From the NCBI RefSeq assembly GCF_002886255.1, contig NZ_KZ614149.1:2294001-2358000 (forward strand): DNA of 64,000 nt. Reading direction: 5' to 3'. Under the pieces are notes generated by a model. The model ran no database searches. It worked only from the letters and a program-made list of their open reading frames with translations, and was not told where the DNA came from. Source of the stretch: Alteribacillus bidgolensis. Its GTDB lineage: Bacteria > Bacillota > Bacilli > Bacillales > Marinococcaceae. This document shows positions 1 to 9,077 of this stretch, one piece after another (position 1 is the first letter of the stretch; each line of letters opens with the position of its first letter). Position numbers and translations under genes: made by a program.

Positions 1-900
1 CGTACTGTCTACAATCACACGGCTTGTGGCTGTACATTTTTGCCCTGTTGAACGAAGACCACCGCTAATGGTTGCATCAACAGCAAGGTCAAGGTCAGCA
101 TCTTTTGCAACAATAACAGGGTTTTTACCGCCCATTTCTAACTGATATTTAGCACCGCGTGCAAGCGCTCCTTGACCAACTTGCTTTCCTACATTATCTG
201 AACCAGTAAATGTGATACCATTAATATCAGGATGATCTATAATGCCTTGTCCAATAACGCCTCCTGAGCCTGTAACCATATTAATAACACCAGTTGGCAA
301 TCCTGCTTTATGGAAGCATTCAATTACTTTTGCTGCTGTAACGGCTGTTTCGGTTGCAGGCTTTAATACAACTGTATTACCATATATAAGCGCCGGGGCC
401 ATCTTCCAAATTGGAATCGCAACTGGAAAATTCCACGGTGTAATCACTCCCACAACTCCTAAAGGTGTTCTACTTGTGAACATAAATGCTTCATTATCGG
501 TAGAAGGAATTACATCTCCTGTTTTACGCATCCCTTCTCCAGCATAATATCGAAGAATGGCCACCCCGCGAGCGGTTTCGCCTTTCGCTTCTTGGAAGGT
601 TTTCCCCATTTCTCTTGTCATCGTTTCTGCCACTTCTTCTATTCGTGATTCTAACACATTTGCCACTTTATAAAGGTACTTACCTCTTGCAGGAGCTGAT
701 AATTTTCTCCAAGCTGCTTGTGCGTTTTTTGCAGAGGTAACCGCATCATCTAAATCTTCTTTCGTTGATTTTGGCGTATAACCTACGATTTCATTTTTCT
801 GAGCTGGATTAATACTAGCTTGAACTTCATTAGTTGAGGAAGACTGCCATTTCCCGTTTATATAATTCATATATGTTTTGATTTCTGTGTTAACTGTCAT
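1..900 (-). CDS. Aldehyde dehydrogenase, 3' end cut by window edge
   Basis: NAD(P)-dependent aldehyde dehydrogenase, expected to oxidise an unidentified aldehyde to its acid in the cytoplasm. The first 300 residues are visible from the ATG at 900; the C-terminus lies beyond the left edge. Seen: the PWNFP motif near residues 156-160, an FTGS nucleotide-binding loop near 230, the general-base Glu in LEMGGKNP, and the catalytic Cys near residue 289 in GQKCTATSR. Weak RBS AAAGGG upstream. It follows the AEC permease on the same strand by about 50 bp and probably shares its transcript with the hydratase and MDR oxidoreductase, so it may oxidise a semialdehyde from that pathway (inference). The family is certain, the substrate unknown. 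Confidence 0.9.
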   Translation of the reverse strand, partial: MTVNTEIKTYMNYINGKWQSSSTNEVQASINPAQKNEIVGYTPKSTKEDLDDAVTSAKNAQAAWRKLSAPARGKYLYKVANVLESRIEEVAETMTREMGKTFQEAKGETARGVAILRYYAGEGMRKTGDVIPSTDNEAFMFTSRTPLGVVGVITPWNFPVAIPIWKMAPALIYGNTVVLKPATETAVTAAKVIECFHKAGLPTGVINMVTGSGGVIGQGIIDHPDINGITFTGSDNVGKQVGQGALARGAKYQLEMGGKNPVIVAKDADLDLAVDATISGGLRSTGQKCTATSRVIVDST

Positions 901-947
901 TCAAATCAACCCTTTCTGTAATTCCGTTTTAAAACAATATTACATTA

Positions 948-1883
948 TTAAAAAAATTTACTTCCTAAGAAAACAATAAAAGGAACAGTCCATATTGCAC
1001 AAATCGTTGACACAACTGCCGCTTTTACCCCGATTTCTTCATCTTGTGCATAACGTGCTAATAACACTGGCGCGATTGTCATTGTCGGCATTGCAACTTG
1101 GATAATAATTACTTGCTTCATCAACAAGGAAAAATTGGTCAACGAAATAAGCACAATGGTTAAAGCTGGGAAGAATATTAATTTAAATAGTATAGGCAAT
1201 GTTAATTGACGTATTGACATTGCTCCCTTTTGTTCAAGCATCACCTTTATAAGAATTCCAATGTAAAGCATGCCAAGAGGGGTAGCTAAGCTGGCTAACA
1301 TCCCATTCAATTGTACAAATAATTCTGGAAGTTGAATGTCAAATATGATAACCAATAAAGCCATAACTATTGAAATCGTTGGTGGATTTATTAATTGTTT
1401 AAGAGATGCAAGCGAAAACTTATAATCTTTTTGTATTATAGCAATAGCTACTGTAAACAAAATTATACCTAACCCTGTATCAAATGCTGCTGCAAGCAAA
1501 GCTCCTTTCGGACCAAATAGGGCTGCACATAAGGGAATCCCAATAAAGCCCGTATTTCCTAACCCAGAAATAAAAGCTATTTTCTTTGCATTACTAGAAG
1601 AGTAGTTAAACATTCTTGCAAAAAACAACCCTAATATTAATCCTAATAAACTAATGATGACAGCGAATATAAAAATAATCACCAGCTGAGAAAGCAGCCC
1701 ATTCTCCACAGTCGTATTAAAAGCACCATCTAAAATAATGCATGGAATCGCTACATTAAGCATAATACTTATAAGCAGCTGCTTTGATTCATCTGTAATT
1801 TCATTGGTTTTTGCAATAATATATCCAATTACAGAAATAACCGCCATAATAAACATAGGACCTAAAATAGATAGAAATATCAA
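948..1883 (-). CDS. AEC-family permease (auxin efflux carrier type)
   Basis: Integral membrane transporter of 311 residues, about ten hydrophobic segments in two halves, typical length for AEC carriers, whose characterised bacterial members move malate, malonate or other organic acids. Seen: an Asn/Gly-rich helix (GLGNTGFIGIPL near residue 110) and a C-terminal QVAMPTMTIAPVLLARYA stretch, both typical of the family's substrate region. It lies between the hydratase and the aldehyde dehydrogenase on one strand with a 76-bp gap upstream, so it plausibly moves an organic-acid intermediate of the same pathway (inference). No signal peptide beyond the first membrane segment. Confidence 0.85.
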   Translation of the reverse strand: MIFLSILGPMFIMAVISVIGYIIAKTNEITDESKQLLISIMLNVAIPCIILDGAFNTTVENGLLSQLVIIFIFAVIISLLGLILGLFFARMFNYSSSNAKKIAFISGLGNTGFIGIPLCAALFGPKGALLAAAFDTGLGIILFTVAIAIIQKDYKFSLASLKQLINPPTISIVMALLVIIFDIQLPELFVQLNGMLASLATPLGMLYIGILIKVMLEQKGAMSIRQLTLPILFKLIFFPALTIVLISLTNFSLLMKQVIIIQVAMPTMTIAPVLLARYAQDEEIGVKAAVVSTICAIWTVPFIVFLGSKFF

Positions 1884-1959
1884 GTGAAGCTCTCCTCTTA
1901 AGAAGCAAAAGTCACGTTCTTTCTTTACAATTTTTATAAGAACTATCTATAGATCCTAA

Positions 1960-2757
1960 TTAGTTTTTTGTGAATGTAACTTTCACTTCTCCTAAATGTT
2001 CAAATACAGCTGTAAATTCATCGCCTGGTACAACATCAATAGTAGTAGCAAGGGCTCCAGAAAGAATTACTTCTCCAGCTTGTAATGATACATCAAACTC
2101 TGCTAATTTATTAGCTAGCCATGCAACACCAGCTGCAGGATGCTCCATAGCGTTTTTTCCTATACCTTCTTTCATTAATTGACCATTTTGATATACTTTC
2201 ATAGAGATATCAGGAAGATTAACTTCATCCACTGAAACAGGTTTATCTCCGAGAACATAAAGACCAGAAGATGCATTATCTGCAACGGTATCTTGCAATT
2301 TCACATTCCAATCTTTTATTCTGCTGTCAATTATTTCAAAAGAAGGAAGAACATAATCTGTTGCTTGAAGAACATCTTCAACGGTAACATTCGGACCCTG
2401 TAAATCTTTTTTTAACACAAATGCAATTTCAGATTCGACCTTAGGCTGAATGACATCATTAAAGGACACCTCATGGTTATTTTCAACAATCATATTTTCA
2501 AATAAATGACCACAATCTGGCGTATCAATACCATACATGACTTGCATGTCACGAGAAGTTAAACCAATTTTTTTACCAACAATTTTAACTCCTTGAGATT
2601 GTTTTTCCTGAACCACTTGCAGCTGAACTTCATAAGCTTCGTCTAACGTTAAATCTGGATTCACGTCAGTTAATGGGTTAATCGGTTTTTGACTCTTCTC
2701 AGCTTCAATTAAATAATTGGCAAGATCTTTAACTTTTTTAGACACTACTCTAGTCAA
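1960..2757 (-). CDS. 2-keto-4-pentenoate hydratase / 4-oxalocrotonate decarboxylase family
   Basis: 265-residue member of the fumarylacetoacetase-fold MhpD family, which hydrates 2-oxopent-4-enoate or decarboxylates 4-oxalocrotonate in meta-cleavage pathways. Seen: the divalent-metal segment PKVESEIAFVL near residues 104-114, SFEIIDSR near 139 and DNASSGLYVLG near 160, all characteristic, and full family length. It starts 22 bp after the MDR oxidoreductase stop and precedes the AEC permease. With the ACMSD-like amidohydrolase and the aldehyde dehydrogenase nearby, the set resembles the lower part of a ring-cleavage route, but no extradiol dioxygenase is in the window, so the exact reaction is not determined. 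Confidence 0.88.
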   Translation of the reverse strand: MTRVVSKKVKDLANYLIEAEKSQKPINPLTDVNPDLTLDEAYEVQLQVVQEKQSQGVKIVGKKIGLTSRDMQVMYGIDTPDCGHLFENMIVENNHEVSFNDVIQPKVESEIAFVLKKDLQGPNVTVEDVLQATDYVLPSFEIIDSRIKDWNVKLQDTVADNASSGLYVLGDKPVSVDEVNLPDISMKVYQNGQLMKEGIGKNAMEHPAAGVAWLANKLAEFDVSLQAGEVILSGALATTIDVVPGDEFTAVFEHLGEVKVTFTKN

Positions 2758-2779
2758 TAGAGAACCCTCCTCTTATGAA

Positions 2780-3877
2780 TTAATCCTTCGGCTTATTTTG
2801 CAATATGACTTTCCCGAATTTTTCTGACCTTTTAAAGTATTCCTGAGCGTCTCGCGCTTTTTCTAATGGAAAAACCTTATCAATAAGAGGTTTAATTTTC
2901 TCTTCACGAATTACATCTAACATTTGATCGAATTCTTTCCGAGTACCTAACGTGCACCCTATGATTGAAAGATGTTTTAAATAAACTGTACGAATATCAA
3001 GCTGTGTAACCGCCCCACTAGCAGCACCAGATGTTGCTAACCGTCCCCCATTTCTTAATACCTTCAAACAAGTTGAGAATAAAGGATCCCCCACAACATC
3101 CAGTACAACATCAACCTTGCCATCCGCAGCCTTTATAACATCATCTGGTAAAGTTGTTGATTTGTAGGATAAAACCTCACTTGCTCCCAGTTCTATCATT
3201 TTTTCTTTTAAAGATAAATCTCTTACTAGTGCAATGACATCTGCACCAAATACTTTTGATGCAATTTGAACTGCATAGGAACCAACACCACCAGTAGCCC
3301 CTGTAATAAGAATTTTTTCTCCAGGAACAACGTTACTTTTTTCAAGCATATGCCATGCAGTAAAACAACTAACAATAAAAGAAGAGCTTTCAACATAACT
3401 AGACAGCGGCATTGCTCTGCACAATTCTTTTGGCCATGTAATATATTCGGCGTAACCACCATCACACTCAGAACTCATTAACGTTATATCATCTGCCATA
3501 TGTTCTACACCATCAGGGGCTGAAGAAATAAATGGAAATAACACTACTTTTTCTCCCACACATGCTGGATTGATATTTGCACCTACATCTACGATTTGCC
3601 CCGCAACATCTGTTCCAGGAATACGAGGAAAAGAAATAGCCTCTCGCTTCCAACCCGCTTTTTCGCTTGATTTCGTATCAGTACCGTAACCACCTTCACG
3701 CAATAAAATATCTGAATTATTTAAAGCACAGGCATATATTTTTACTAGTACCTCATTTTCCTTAGGAATGGGTACAGGTACTTTCCGTTCCTCAAGCTTT
3801 TCTACTCCTCCATATTCCGTTACAGCTACAGCTTTCATTTTTGATGGAATTGATTGCAACAAACCATTTCTTCCCAA
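2780..3877 (-). CDS. MDR-family quinone/zinc-type alcohol dehydrogenase
   Basis: Medium-chain dehydrogenase/reductase of 365 residues, a cytosolic NAD(P)H-dependent oxidoreductase. Seen: N-terminal GroES-like domain, FPRIPGTDVAGQIVDVG near residue 85, and a Rossmann fold with ITGATGGVGSYAVQIA near 195. The four-Cys structural zinc loop of classical alcohol dehydrogenases is absent, so it is closer to the quinone oxidoreductase/crotonyl-CoA reductase side. The start is a TTG at 3877 preceded by AAGGAG; the in-frame ATG 13 codons later has no ribosome-binding site. First gene of a probable MDR-hydratase-AEC-ALDH unit. Substrate not determined. Confidence 0.85.
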   Translation of the reverse strand: MGRNGLLQSIPSKMKAVAVTEYGGVEKLEERKVPVPIPKENEVLVKIYACALNNSDILLREGGYGTDTKSSEKAGWKREAISFPRIPGTDVAGQIVDVGANINPACVGEKVVLFPFISSAPDGVEHMADDITLMSSECDGGYAEYITWPKELCRAMPLSSYVESSSFIVSCFTAWHMLEKSNVVPGEKILITGATGGVGSYAVQIASKVFGADVIALVRDLSLKEKMIELGASEVLSYKSTTLPDDVIKAADGKVDVVLDVVGDPLFSTCLKVLRNGGRLATSGAASGAVTQLDIRTVYLKHLSIIGCTLGTRKEFDQMLDVIREEKIKPLIDKVFPLEKARDAQEYFKRSEKFGKVILQNKPKD

Positions 3878-3959
3878 TTTTTTCTCTCCTTACTATTTCA
3901 CTGCTTTGATTCTTCATTTTTTACCCAGATTGTTACCCTATTCATTTGTAAAAAACTTT

Positions 3960-3998
3960 AGAAAAACTCGGCTTACCGCTAAGTCCAAATGGCAATAT
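3960..3998 (+). repeat. Dispersed element, copy 1
   Basis: The stretch reading AGAAAAACTCGGCTTACCGC followed by TAAGTCC recurs with few changes at about 48889-48914. Both copies are intergenic and on the same strand. Function unknown. Confidence 0.45.
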
Positions 3999-4132
3999 AC
4001 TTTGATCCTTTAACAAGGTTAAACTTTCCTAGAGTATAAAATATTGTCTATAACACTATTGAGTTCTTTTAACACTTTTTAATAGAAATCTAGAACGAGT
4101 ACGGATGTCCTTACTTAAACATACCTAGAGAG

Positions 4133-4381
4133 TTATTCTTCCCTGTCAGGATTACCATCAAAAGGTACTGAAGCTACTTTAATAGAGTCGGTTGGACATC
4201 CTTCAAAAGCATCCATCATATCTTCCTCGAATTCATCAGGTATGCTGGCTGTTCCTTCATTATTATCTAATATTACAAACGCAAGACCTTCTTCATCGTA
4301 ATCATAAATATCAGGAGCTGAAGCACCACAAGCACCACAAGCAATACAAGTTTCTTTATCTACGATAGTATATTGAGCCAT
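4133..4381 (-). CDS. fer: Bacillus-type single-cluster 4Fe-4S ferredoxin
   Basis: Small acidic cytosolic electron carrier of 82 residues, the usual length of the Bacillus ferredoxin. Three cluster cysteines sit in CIACGACG (Cys12, Cys15, Cys18) and the fourth in EGCPTDSIKV near residue 62; there is no second CxxCxxC, so one [4Fe-4S] cluster. It starts about 105 bp after korB on the same strand, so it is the likely electron acceptor of the adjacent 2-oxoacid:ferredoxin oxidoreductase. Because Bacillaceae usually carry a housekeeping fer elsewhere, this may be a pathway-dedicated copy (inference). Confidence 0.93.
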   Translation of the reverse strand: MAQYTIVDKETCIACGACGASAPDIYDYDEEGLAFVILDNNEGTASIPDEFEEDMMDAFEGCPTDSIKVASVPFDGNPDREE

Positions 4382-4485
4382 CTGAGCTCGCTCCTCTCTA
4401 TTTTCTGTTTTATCCCAGGCCTTTGGAAATAAGATTTAAAAACCTAAGATATTTTTTCTAGAATCGCCGCATATTAATCCATTCG

Positions 4486-5358
4486 TCACATGAATTCACT
4501 CATCAATTTATCAAAATGGTTCGGATGAAGTTCAATGTCTGAATGGGCCAGCGGCTGTTCAGCATATCCATTTGCGAGATCTTGATACGACGGACGTTCT
4601 TTGTCTTGATAAATAATACCTTTTACAAGACTTTCATGTTCGATTATTGTTTCCATAGCCATTTCACGGCTGGAAGGATCGTACTCTTCTATTTCATTCA
4701 GACTGATTAAATGTTCTTTAAACCAGTCATAGGTGTTTACCTTATTATAGGTAACGCAAGGACTGAACACATTTATAAAAGAGAACCCTTTATGTTTAAT
4801 TCCTGCTTCAATAATGGCAGTCAAATCTTTTAAATCTTTTGAAAAGCTTTGAGCTACAAATGTTGCTCCACTTGAAACAGCCAATTCCATTGGCGACAGT
4901 GTTTTTTCAATTGCTCCGTGCGGTGTCGATTTTGTTACAAATCCAGCAGCAGAACGTGGAGAAGTCTGCCCTTTTGTCAGTCCATAAATCTGATTATCCA
5001 TTACAATATAAGTGAGATCGATATTACGGCGCATCGCATGGACTGTGTGGCCCATCCCAATTGCGTAGCCGTCACCGTCGCCGCCAGAAGCAATAACAGT
5101 CAAATCTCGATTCGCCATCTTGACACCTTGGGCAATTGGCAGTGAACGCCCATGAATACCATGAAGACCATATGATTTAATATAACCTGAAATCCTCCCT
5201 GAACAGCCAATTCCAGAAATAACAGCCATATTTTCCGGTGTAAGTCCTGCACTAGCTGCAGCACGTTGGATCGCTGCCTGAACAGAAAAATCACCACATC
5301 CAGGACACCAATTAGGCTTTACATCGTTTCTAAAATCTTTAAACGTAATGGTAGACAT
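4486..5358 (-). CDS. korB: 2-oxoacid:ferredoxin oxidoreductase, beta subunit
   Basis: Thiamine-diphosphate subunit of a 2-oxoacid:ferredoxin oxidoreductase, which decarboxylates a 2-oxo acid to the acyl-CoA and passes electrons to ferredoxin. 290 residues. Seen: WCPGCGDF near residue 17 and the TPP/Mg motif GGDGDGYAIGMGH near 92 followed by an Asn about 30 residues on (VMDNQIYGL). The gene overlaps korA by 20 bp and is followed by the ferredoxin gene, giving a korA-korB-fer unit. Length and domain set match the two-subunit 2-oxoglutarate-type enzymes of Bacillota, but substrate choice among 2-oxoglutarate, pyruvate and branched 2-oxo acids cannot be read from sequence. Confidence 0.9.
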   Translation of the reverse strand: MSTITFKDFRNDVKPNWCPGCGDFSVQAAIQRAAASAGLTPENMAVISGIGCSGRISGYIKSYGLHGIHGRSLPIAQGVKMANRDLTVIASGGDGDGYAIGMGHTVHAMRRNIDLTYIVMDNQIYGLTKGQTSPRSAAGFVTKSTPHGAIEKTLSPMELAVSSGATFVAQSFSKDLKDLTAIIEAGIKHKGFSFINVFSPCVTYNKVNTYDWFKEHLISLNEIEEYDPSSREMAMETIIEHESLVKGIIYQDKERPSYQDLANGYAEQPLAHSDIELHPNHFDKLMSEFM

Positions 5359-7111
5359 GTTTCAACAGCTCCTTGCTTGCATTGTAAAGATGAATTGGCT
5401 GAAATGGATTACCGTCATATTTTAATAAACTCTTCATTTTATCTGTATATCCAACATTCATCTTTATTAATTTTTCTAGCTGACCAGTGGCATTGTTTTC
5501 TACAACAAGCACATTTTCAGCAGCTTCGATAAATGGCAGTACAGCTGTGGCAGGAAACGGATGGATAAGTCTAATGTGCATATGGTTGACTTTTATACCT
5601 TCTTCTTCAAGACGACTCATTGCTTCTCCAATTGCTCCAAGTGTTGAATTGAATCCAACTAGCAAAAGTTCAGGTTTTTCATGAGGCGCATATACTGTAA
5701 TAGGATTTGGAAAACGTTCTGTTAGTTTGTCTAGCTTACGCATACGCTTATCCATTTGCAGCTTCCGATTAGCTGACGCTTCCGAAGGCTTTCCTGTTTC
5801 ATCATGCTCTACACCTGTCACATGATGAATGCCATTTTTTGTTCCCGGTATTACTCGTGGAGACACTCCATCCTCCGTCAATTCATATCGTTTAAAATAC
5901 GCTATTTCATCTTCTAGTACAATTTCATCTGTTTTCAGTTTTCCACGGCGAATTTCTATATTATTGAAATCGAATGGCTCAACTGTTTGCTTTCCTAATG
6001 AAAGCTGCAAATCAGACAGTAAAATTACTGGGCATTGATACTCTTCAGCGATGTTAAATGCTTCAATTGTATCGTAGAAGGCTTCTTCAGCTGTACTCGG
6101 TGCTATCACCACTTTAGGAATCTCACCATGGGTTCCATAAATCATCGCCATTAAATCTGATTGCTCCTGTTTCGTCGGCAAACCAGTAGAAGGACCTCCT
6201 CGTTGTGTATCCACAACCACAAGCGGAGTTTCAGTCATTCCTGATAATCCGATTGATTCCATCATTAGAGAAAGTCCGGGACCAGCTGAGGCGGTAAACG
6301 AACGGGTACCGGCGTAGTTGGAACCTATTGCCATGGTAGCCGCTGCCATTTCATCCTCTGTTTGAATGACGGTTCCGCCCAATTCCGGCAGCTTATCAAT
6401 GAGATATTCCATGATCTCAGAAGCCGGTGTTATTGGATAGGCTGCCATAATACGGACTCCTGCTGCGAGCGCTCCGAATGCAATTGCATCATTGCCGATC
6501 ATAAATAGACGCTGCTGTCCATCTGCCTGAGCTAGTGCTAGTGGAGTCGGAGCATCCCCTAAATGTTCTTCCATAAAAGTATAACCTTGATTGATTGCTT
6601 CCATGTTTTTTTGAACGACCGTTTCGCCTTTTTTACCGAACATTTCTTTAACAACATCAGCAAAAACGGCTGGATTGAGATTAATAATGGCACATGTTGC
6701 TCCAATAGCGACCATATTTTTCATAAGTGGTGTACCAAGTTCAGCTGCCATTTCAGTGAATGGCACAGAGTAAAATTTCGCTTCTGTATCTTCCGGTTTA
6801 ACCGGTTTAAATTTTGAATCAGCAATAATAATGCCATCACTATGAAGTTCATAATAATTCAGATCAATTGTTTCCTGATCAAATGCTAATAATATATCAA
6901 GGTCATCAGCAATTGTATTAACTCTACTGGTACTCACTCGAACCTTATTGTTTGTATGGCCGCCTTTAATACGAGATGAAAAGTGGCGGTATGCATATAA
7001 AAAATAGCATAATCGGTTTAAAGCTTTGGAGAAGATTTCTCCCGTACTCTCAATACCTTCTCCCTGCTGGCCCCCGACTTTCCATGAAAGTTGATGTTTC
7101 ATCAATTTCAC
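5339..7111 (-). CDS. korA: 2-oxoacid:ferredoxin oxidoreductase, alpha subunit (gamma-alpha fusion)
   Basis: 590-residue partner of KorB. Domains in order: a gamma domain (about 1-190, beginning WKVGGQQGEG with a RIKGGHTNNKVRVS segment) and an alpha pyrimidine-binding domain (about 200-590, with AYPITPASEIMEYL near 225). This fusion order is usual for KorA. The CoA-binding and TPP faces form at the interface with KorB. The start at 7111 lies 60-85 bp downstream of a two-site inverted repeat (7171-7195) that recurs at other promoters in this window, suggesting co-regulation with the amidohydrolase-Rieske and FNR-BCCT genes (inference). Confidence 0.9.
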   Translation of the reverse strand: MKLMKHQLSWKVGGQQGEGIESTGEIFSKALNRLCYFLYAYRHFSSRIKGGHTNNKVRVSTSRVNTIADDLDILLAFDQETIDLNYYELHSDGIIIADSKFKPVKPEDTEAKFYSVPFTEMAAELGTPLMKNMVAIGATCAIINLNPAVFADVVKEMFGKKGETVVQKNMEAINQGYTFMEEHLGDAPTPLALAQADGQQRLFMIGNDAIAFGALAAGVRIMAAYPITPASEIMEYLIDKLPELGGTVIQTEDEMAAATMAIGSNYAGTRSFTASAGPGLSLMMESIGLSGMTETPLVVVDTQRGGPSTGLPTKQEQSDLMAMIYGTHGEIPKVVIAPSTAEEAFYDTIEAFNIAEEYQCPVILLSDLQLSLGKQTVEPFDFNNIEIRRGKLKTDEIVLEDEIAYFKRYELTEDGVSPRVIPGTKNGIHHVTGVEHDETGKPSEASANRKLQMDKRMRKLDKLTERFPNPITVYAPHEKPELLLVGFNSTLGAIGEAMSRLEEEGIKVNHMHIRLIHPFPATAVLPFIEAAENVLVVENNATGQLEKLIKMNVGYTDKMKSLLKYDGNPFQPIHLYNASKELLKHVYHYV

Positions 7112-7165
7112 TCCTCATTATATAAGGCCAACTGAAGCCCTAGTAAAAATGTAAATACTTTTGTA

Positions 7166-7200
7166 AAAAGATCGTGATATAAAAATGATCACGATCTTTT
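7166..7200. promoter_or_regulatory. Perfect 13-bp inverted repeat; candidate operator A and bidirectional terminator
   Basis: Arms 7166-7178 and 7188-7200 are perfect complements with a 9-bp spacer. They contain ATCGTGAT and ATCACGAT with starts 17 bp apart (7171, 7188). The same geometry occurs at 8889-8913, 11532-11556 and 29978-30002. It lies between the Rieske gene end and the korA start. With A/T runs at its edges it could also terminate transcripts; the recurrence at promoters favours an operator role. Confidence 0.6.
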
Positions 7201-7226
7201 TATATCAATAAAAAAACCTTTTATTT

Positions 7227-7643
7227 TTATGATACAATACAATTGGTAGTTTCAATTAACGAAACTGTTTTCGGCTCTTTATTAAGATACAAAACAATAG
7301 AATTCCCCTCTTGACGTACATCATAAGTCTTTATTTTACACTTTTCTGCATCAAACATAGATTCACCTGTTTTAATATCAAATCCCCATCCATGTAAAGG
7401 ACAGCGTAAAACCTCATTGTGTTTTCCATATTGATACGTATGAGGATCACTTGGCAGCATCGTTCCATCTACCGAACCATATACCATTGATGCTCCCTGG
7501 TGTGGACATTTATTTCGAACAGCATATAACTGACCATTTATATTAAAAATAGCAATTTCTGATCTATCAACTTTTACTAACTGTCGTTCTCCAGGTTTTA
7601 AATCCTCTGCTGAACACACATTTACTCTTTTTAATTCATTCAC
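7227..7643 (-). CDS. Stand-alone Rieske [2Fe-2S] protein
   Basis: 138-residue Rieske-domain protein, a soluble one-electron carrier. The cluster ligands are in CPHQG (near residue 46) and CPLHGW (near 86), giving the C-x-H ... C-x2-H pattern; the stretch between them is longer than in typical Rieske ferredoxins (it carries GSVDGTMLPSDPHTYQYGKHN). No membrane segment. It starts 15 bp after the amidohydrolase stop, so the two are co-transcribed. No catalytic oxygenase subunit is adjacent, so the partner is unknown. The N-terminal part of this gene is duplicated at 32.24-32.42 kb. Confidence 0.9.
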   Translation of the reverse strand: MNELKRVNVCSAEDLKPGERQLVKVDRSEIAIFNINGQLYAVRNKCPHQGASMVYGSVDGTMLPSDPHTYQYGKHNEVLRCPLHGWGFDIKTGESMFDAEKCKIKTYDVRQEGNSIVLYLNKEPKTVSLIETTNCIVS

Positions 7644-7658
7644 TTTTCTCTCTCCTTT

Positions 7659-8798
7659 CTACCGATTGAAATCGTAAGTGTTTAAAGCGTTTTCATAGAA
7701 AATTTTATGTTTCAACTCTTTCGGAAGAGTACTGAATACCCGGTCTGCTTCATCTCCATCCCAGTGAGGATAATCACTACTGTAAAGAAGCATGTCCTCG
7801 GCTCCAGCCATTTGAATAACTTCTAATAAATCTTTAGGACGGAATGGTTCTTCAATGGGCTGCGTAGCTAAACGTACATTGCTTCTAATATATTCGCTTG
7901 GTCTATTTTTCAACCATGGTACCTCATCGCGCAGCGCCTTCCAATTCTTATCTAGTCTCCACATTAGACCTGGGAGCCAACCCATTCCATACTCTGCAAA
8001 AACGAACTTAAGCTTTGGAAATCTTTCAAATACTCCTTCGCAAACTAAGCTAGCGATATTTCTTTGAGCCATTAACCCTAGGCAAGTATGCCATTCCATA
8101 TAAGTTGAAGCTGGTCCTACTGCTTGAGAAGGGCTGTTTTCTCCTGATTGCTCTGAATCTGGATGAACTAGCATTGGCAGTCCATATTCTTGTGCAATTT
8201 CATAAATAGGATATAAATTTCTTTTACCGAATGGAATACTCGTTGTTTGCAGGTTCACGGCTACAACTCCAGGTTTTTTCCCTATTCTTTCAATTTCCTT
8301 TACTGCTGCTACAGGATCAAGTGGGGATACAAGCATAGACATCTTGTACCGGCTATCTTTCTCACACCAATTTTCATACTGCCAATCATTATAAGCAGAG
8401 TTAAATCCATTCGCGACGTCTACATTATGGAAAGCTCCCATTGTAGCATTAGCAGAATTTAAAATGGCATATTGTGTATTAGTACGATCAAGTAAATCTT
8501 TTGCTACAAATTCTGGATCAGCCCCAGGGATAGAACCATTTGGTGCAAATGCATCCAAACGTAATACGGATAATGGATTAATATATCGGCACTCAGGAAA
8601 ACGAAACTCTGCAGAAGAAACAACTTTTCCATTAAATGCTTTTTTCTTGAATGGCCCAATATTCAAACGTTTTTGTAAAGACTCGTCACAATAAGGAACA
8701 AGTTCTTCAATAGAATCAAAATATGCATGCACATCAGAATCAATAACCAACTGTTTTTCCTTAGTAGAACCTGTAAGATTTTTTTCCATCATTGCCAT
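7659..8798 (-). CDS. ACMSD-like amidohydrolase (Amidohydro_2 family)
   Basis: 379-residue TIM-barrel metal-dependent hydrolase/decarboxylase of the 2-amino-3-carboxymuconate-semialdehyde decarboxylase-like group, cytosolic. Seen: the strand-1 segment IDSDVHAYF (an Asp-x-His variant of HxH), the metal-binding His in PMLVHPDSE near residue 215, a second His region VFAEYGMGW near 270, and the late active-site Asp in SSDYPHWD near 343. Members decarboxylate or hydrolyse carboxylated aromatic or muconate compounds. First gene of an amidohydrolase-Rieske operon with a cre-like box and the 17-bp-spaced repeat about 75-115 bp upstream. Substrate unknown. Confidence 0.85.
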   Translation of the reverse strand: MAMMEKNLTGSTKEKQLVIDSDVHAYFDSIEELVPYCDESLQKRLNIGPFKKKAFNGKVVSSAEFRFPECRYINPLSVLRLDAFAPNGSIPGADPEFVAKDLLDRTNTQYAILNSANATMGAFHNVDVANGFNSAYNDWQYENWCEKDSRYKMSMLVSPLDPVAAVKEIERIGKKPGVVAVNLQTTSIPFGKRNLYPIYEIAQEYGLPMLVHPDSEQSGENSPSQAVGPASTYMEWHTCLGLMAQRNIASLVCEGVFERFPKLKFVFAEYGMGWLPGLMWRLDKNWKALRDEVPWLKNRPSEYIRSNVRLATQPIEEPFRPKDLLEVIQMAGAEDMLLYSSDYPHWDGDEADRVFSTLPKELKHKIFYENALNTYDFNR

Positions 8799-8872
8799 TT
8801 TAAATACACCTCTCTTAATAATCGTTTTTTAATTTTCACTGATCACTAAATTATCTTCTACAATCCCATCTT

Positions 8873-8886
8873 TGAAAACGCTTTTA
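8873..8886. promoter_or_regulatory. cre-like CcpA site (one mismatch)
   Basis: TGAAAACGCTTTTA matches the cre consensus TGWAANCGNTNWCA at 13 of 14 positions. It abuts candidate operator B upstream of the amidohydrolase, implying carbon catabolite control of that operon. Confidence 0.5.
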
Positions 8887-8888
8887 AG

Positions 8889-8913
8889 ATCTTGATATTT
8901 TAATGATCGCGAT
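8889..8913. promoter_or_regulatory. Candidate operator B: two ATCNNGAT sites 17 bp apart
   Basis: ATCTTGAT (8889-8896) and ATCGCGAT (8906-8913) with a 9-bp spacer, about 90-115 bp upstream of the amidohydrolase start. Same geometry as the sites at 7171, 11532 and 29978. Confidence 0.55.
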
Positions 8914-9006
8914 TTCTTAACCACAGTGTAATCCATTTTATAGCTTTTGTAAATATCAATAAAAGAAATTTTTCGATTATTTATTTGGGGTACCTTAAAA
9001 ACTTTA

Positions 9007-9060
9007 AAATGCCAAACATCTCGTTATATAATTGAAATAAAAGATGTTTGGCATTTTTAT
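9007..9060 (-). terminator. Terminator of the BCCT gene (arm C)
   Basis: A 14-bp perfect stem (9007-9020 with 9043-9056) carrying GCCAAACATC, with A/T-rich flanks on both sides, 20 bp past the BCCT stop. A diverged counterpart sits at 32085-32131 in inverted orientation. Confidence 0.75.
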
Positions 9061-9077
9061 CAAGTAAGAATATCTAC

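Noticed and set aside
4486..7111. Pyruvate:ferredoxin oxidoreductase
   Set aside because: The two-subunit gamma-alpha plus beta layout without a delta ferredoxin domain fits the KorAB type better; substrate left open.
7166..7200. Simple terminator only
   Set aside because: The stem could terminate, but its ATCNNGAT pair has the same 17-bp spacing at three other promoters where no gene end is close by.
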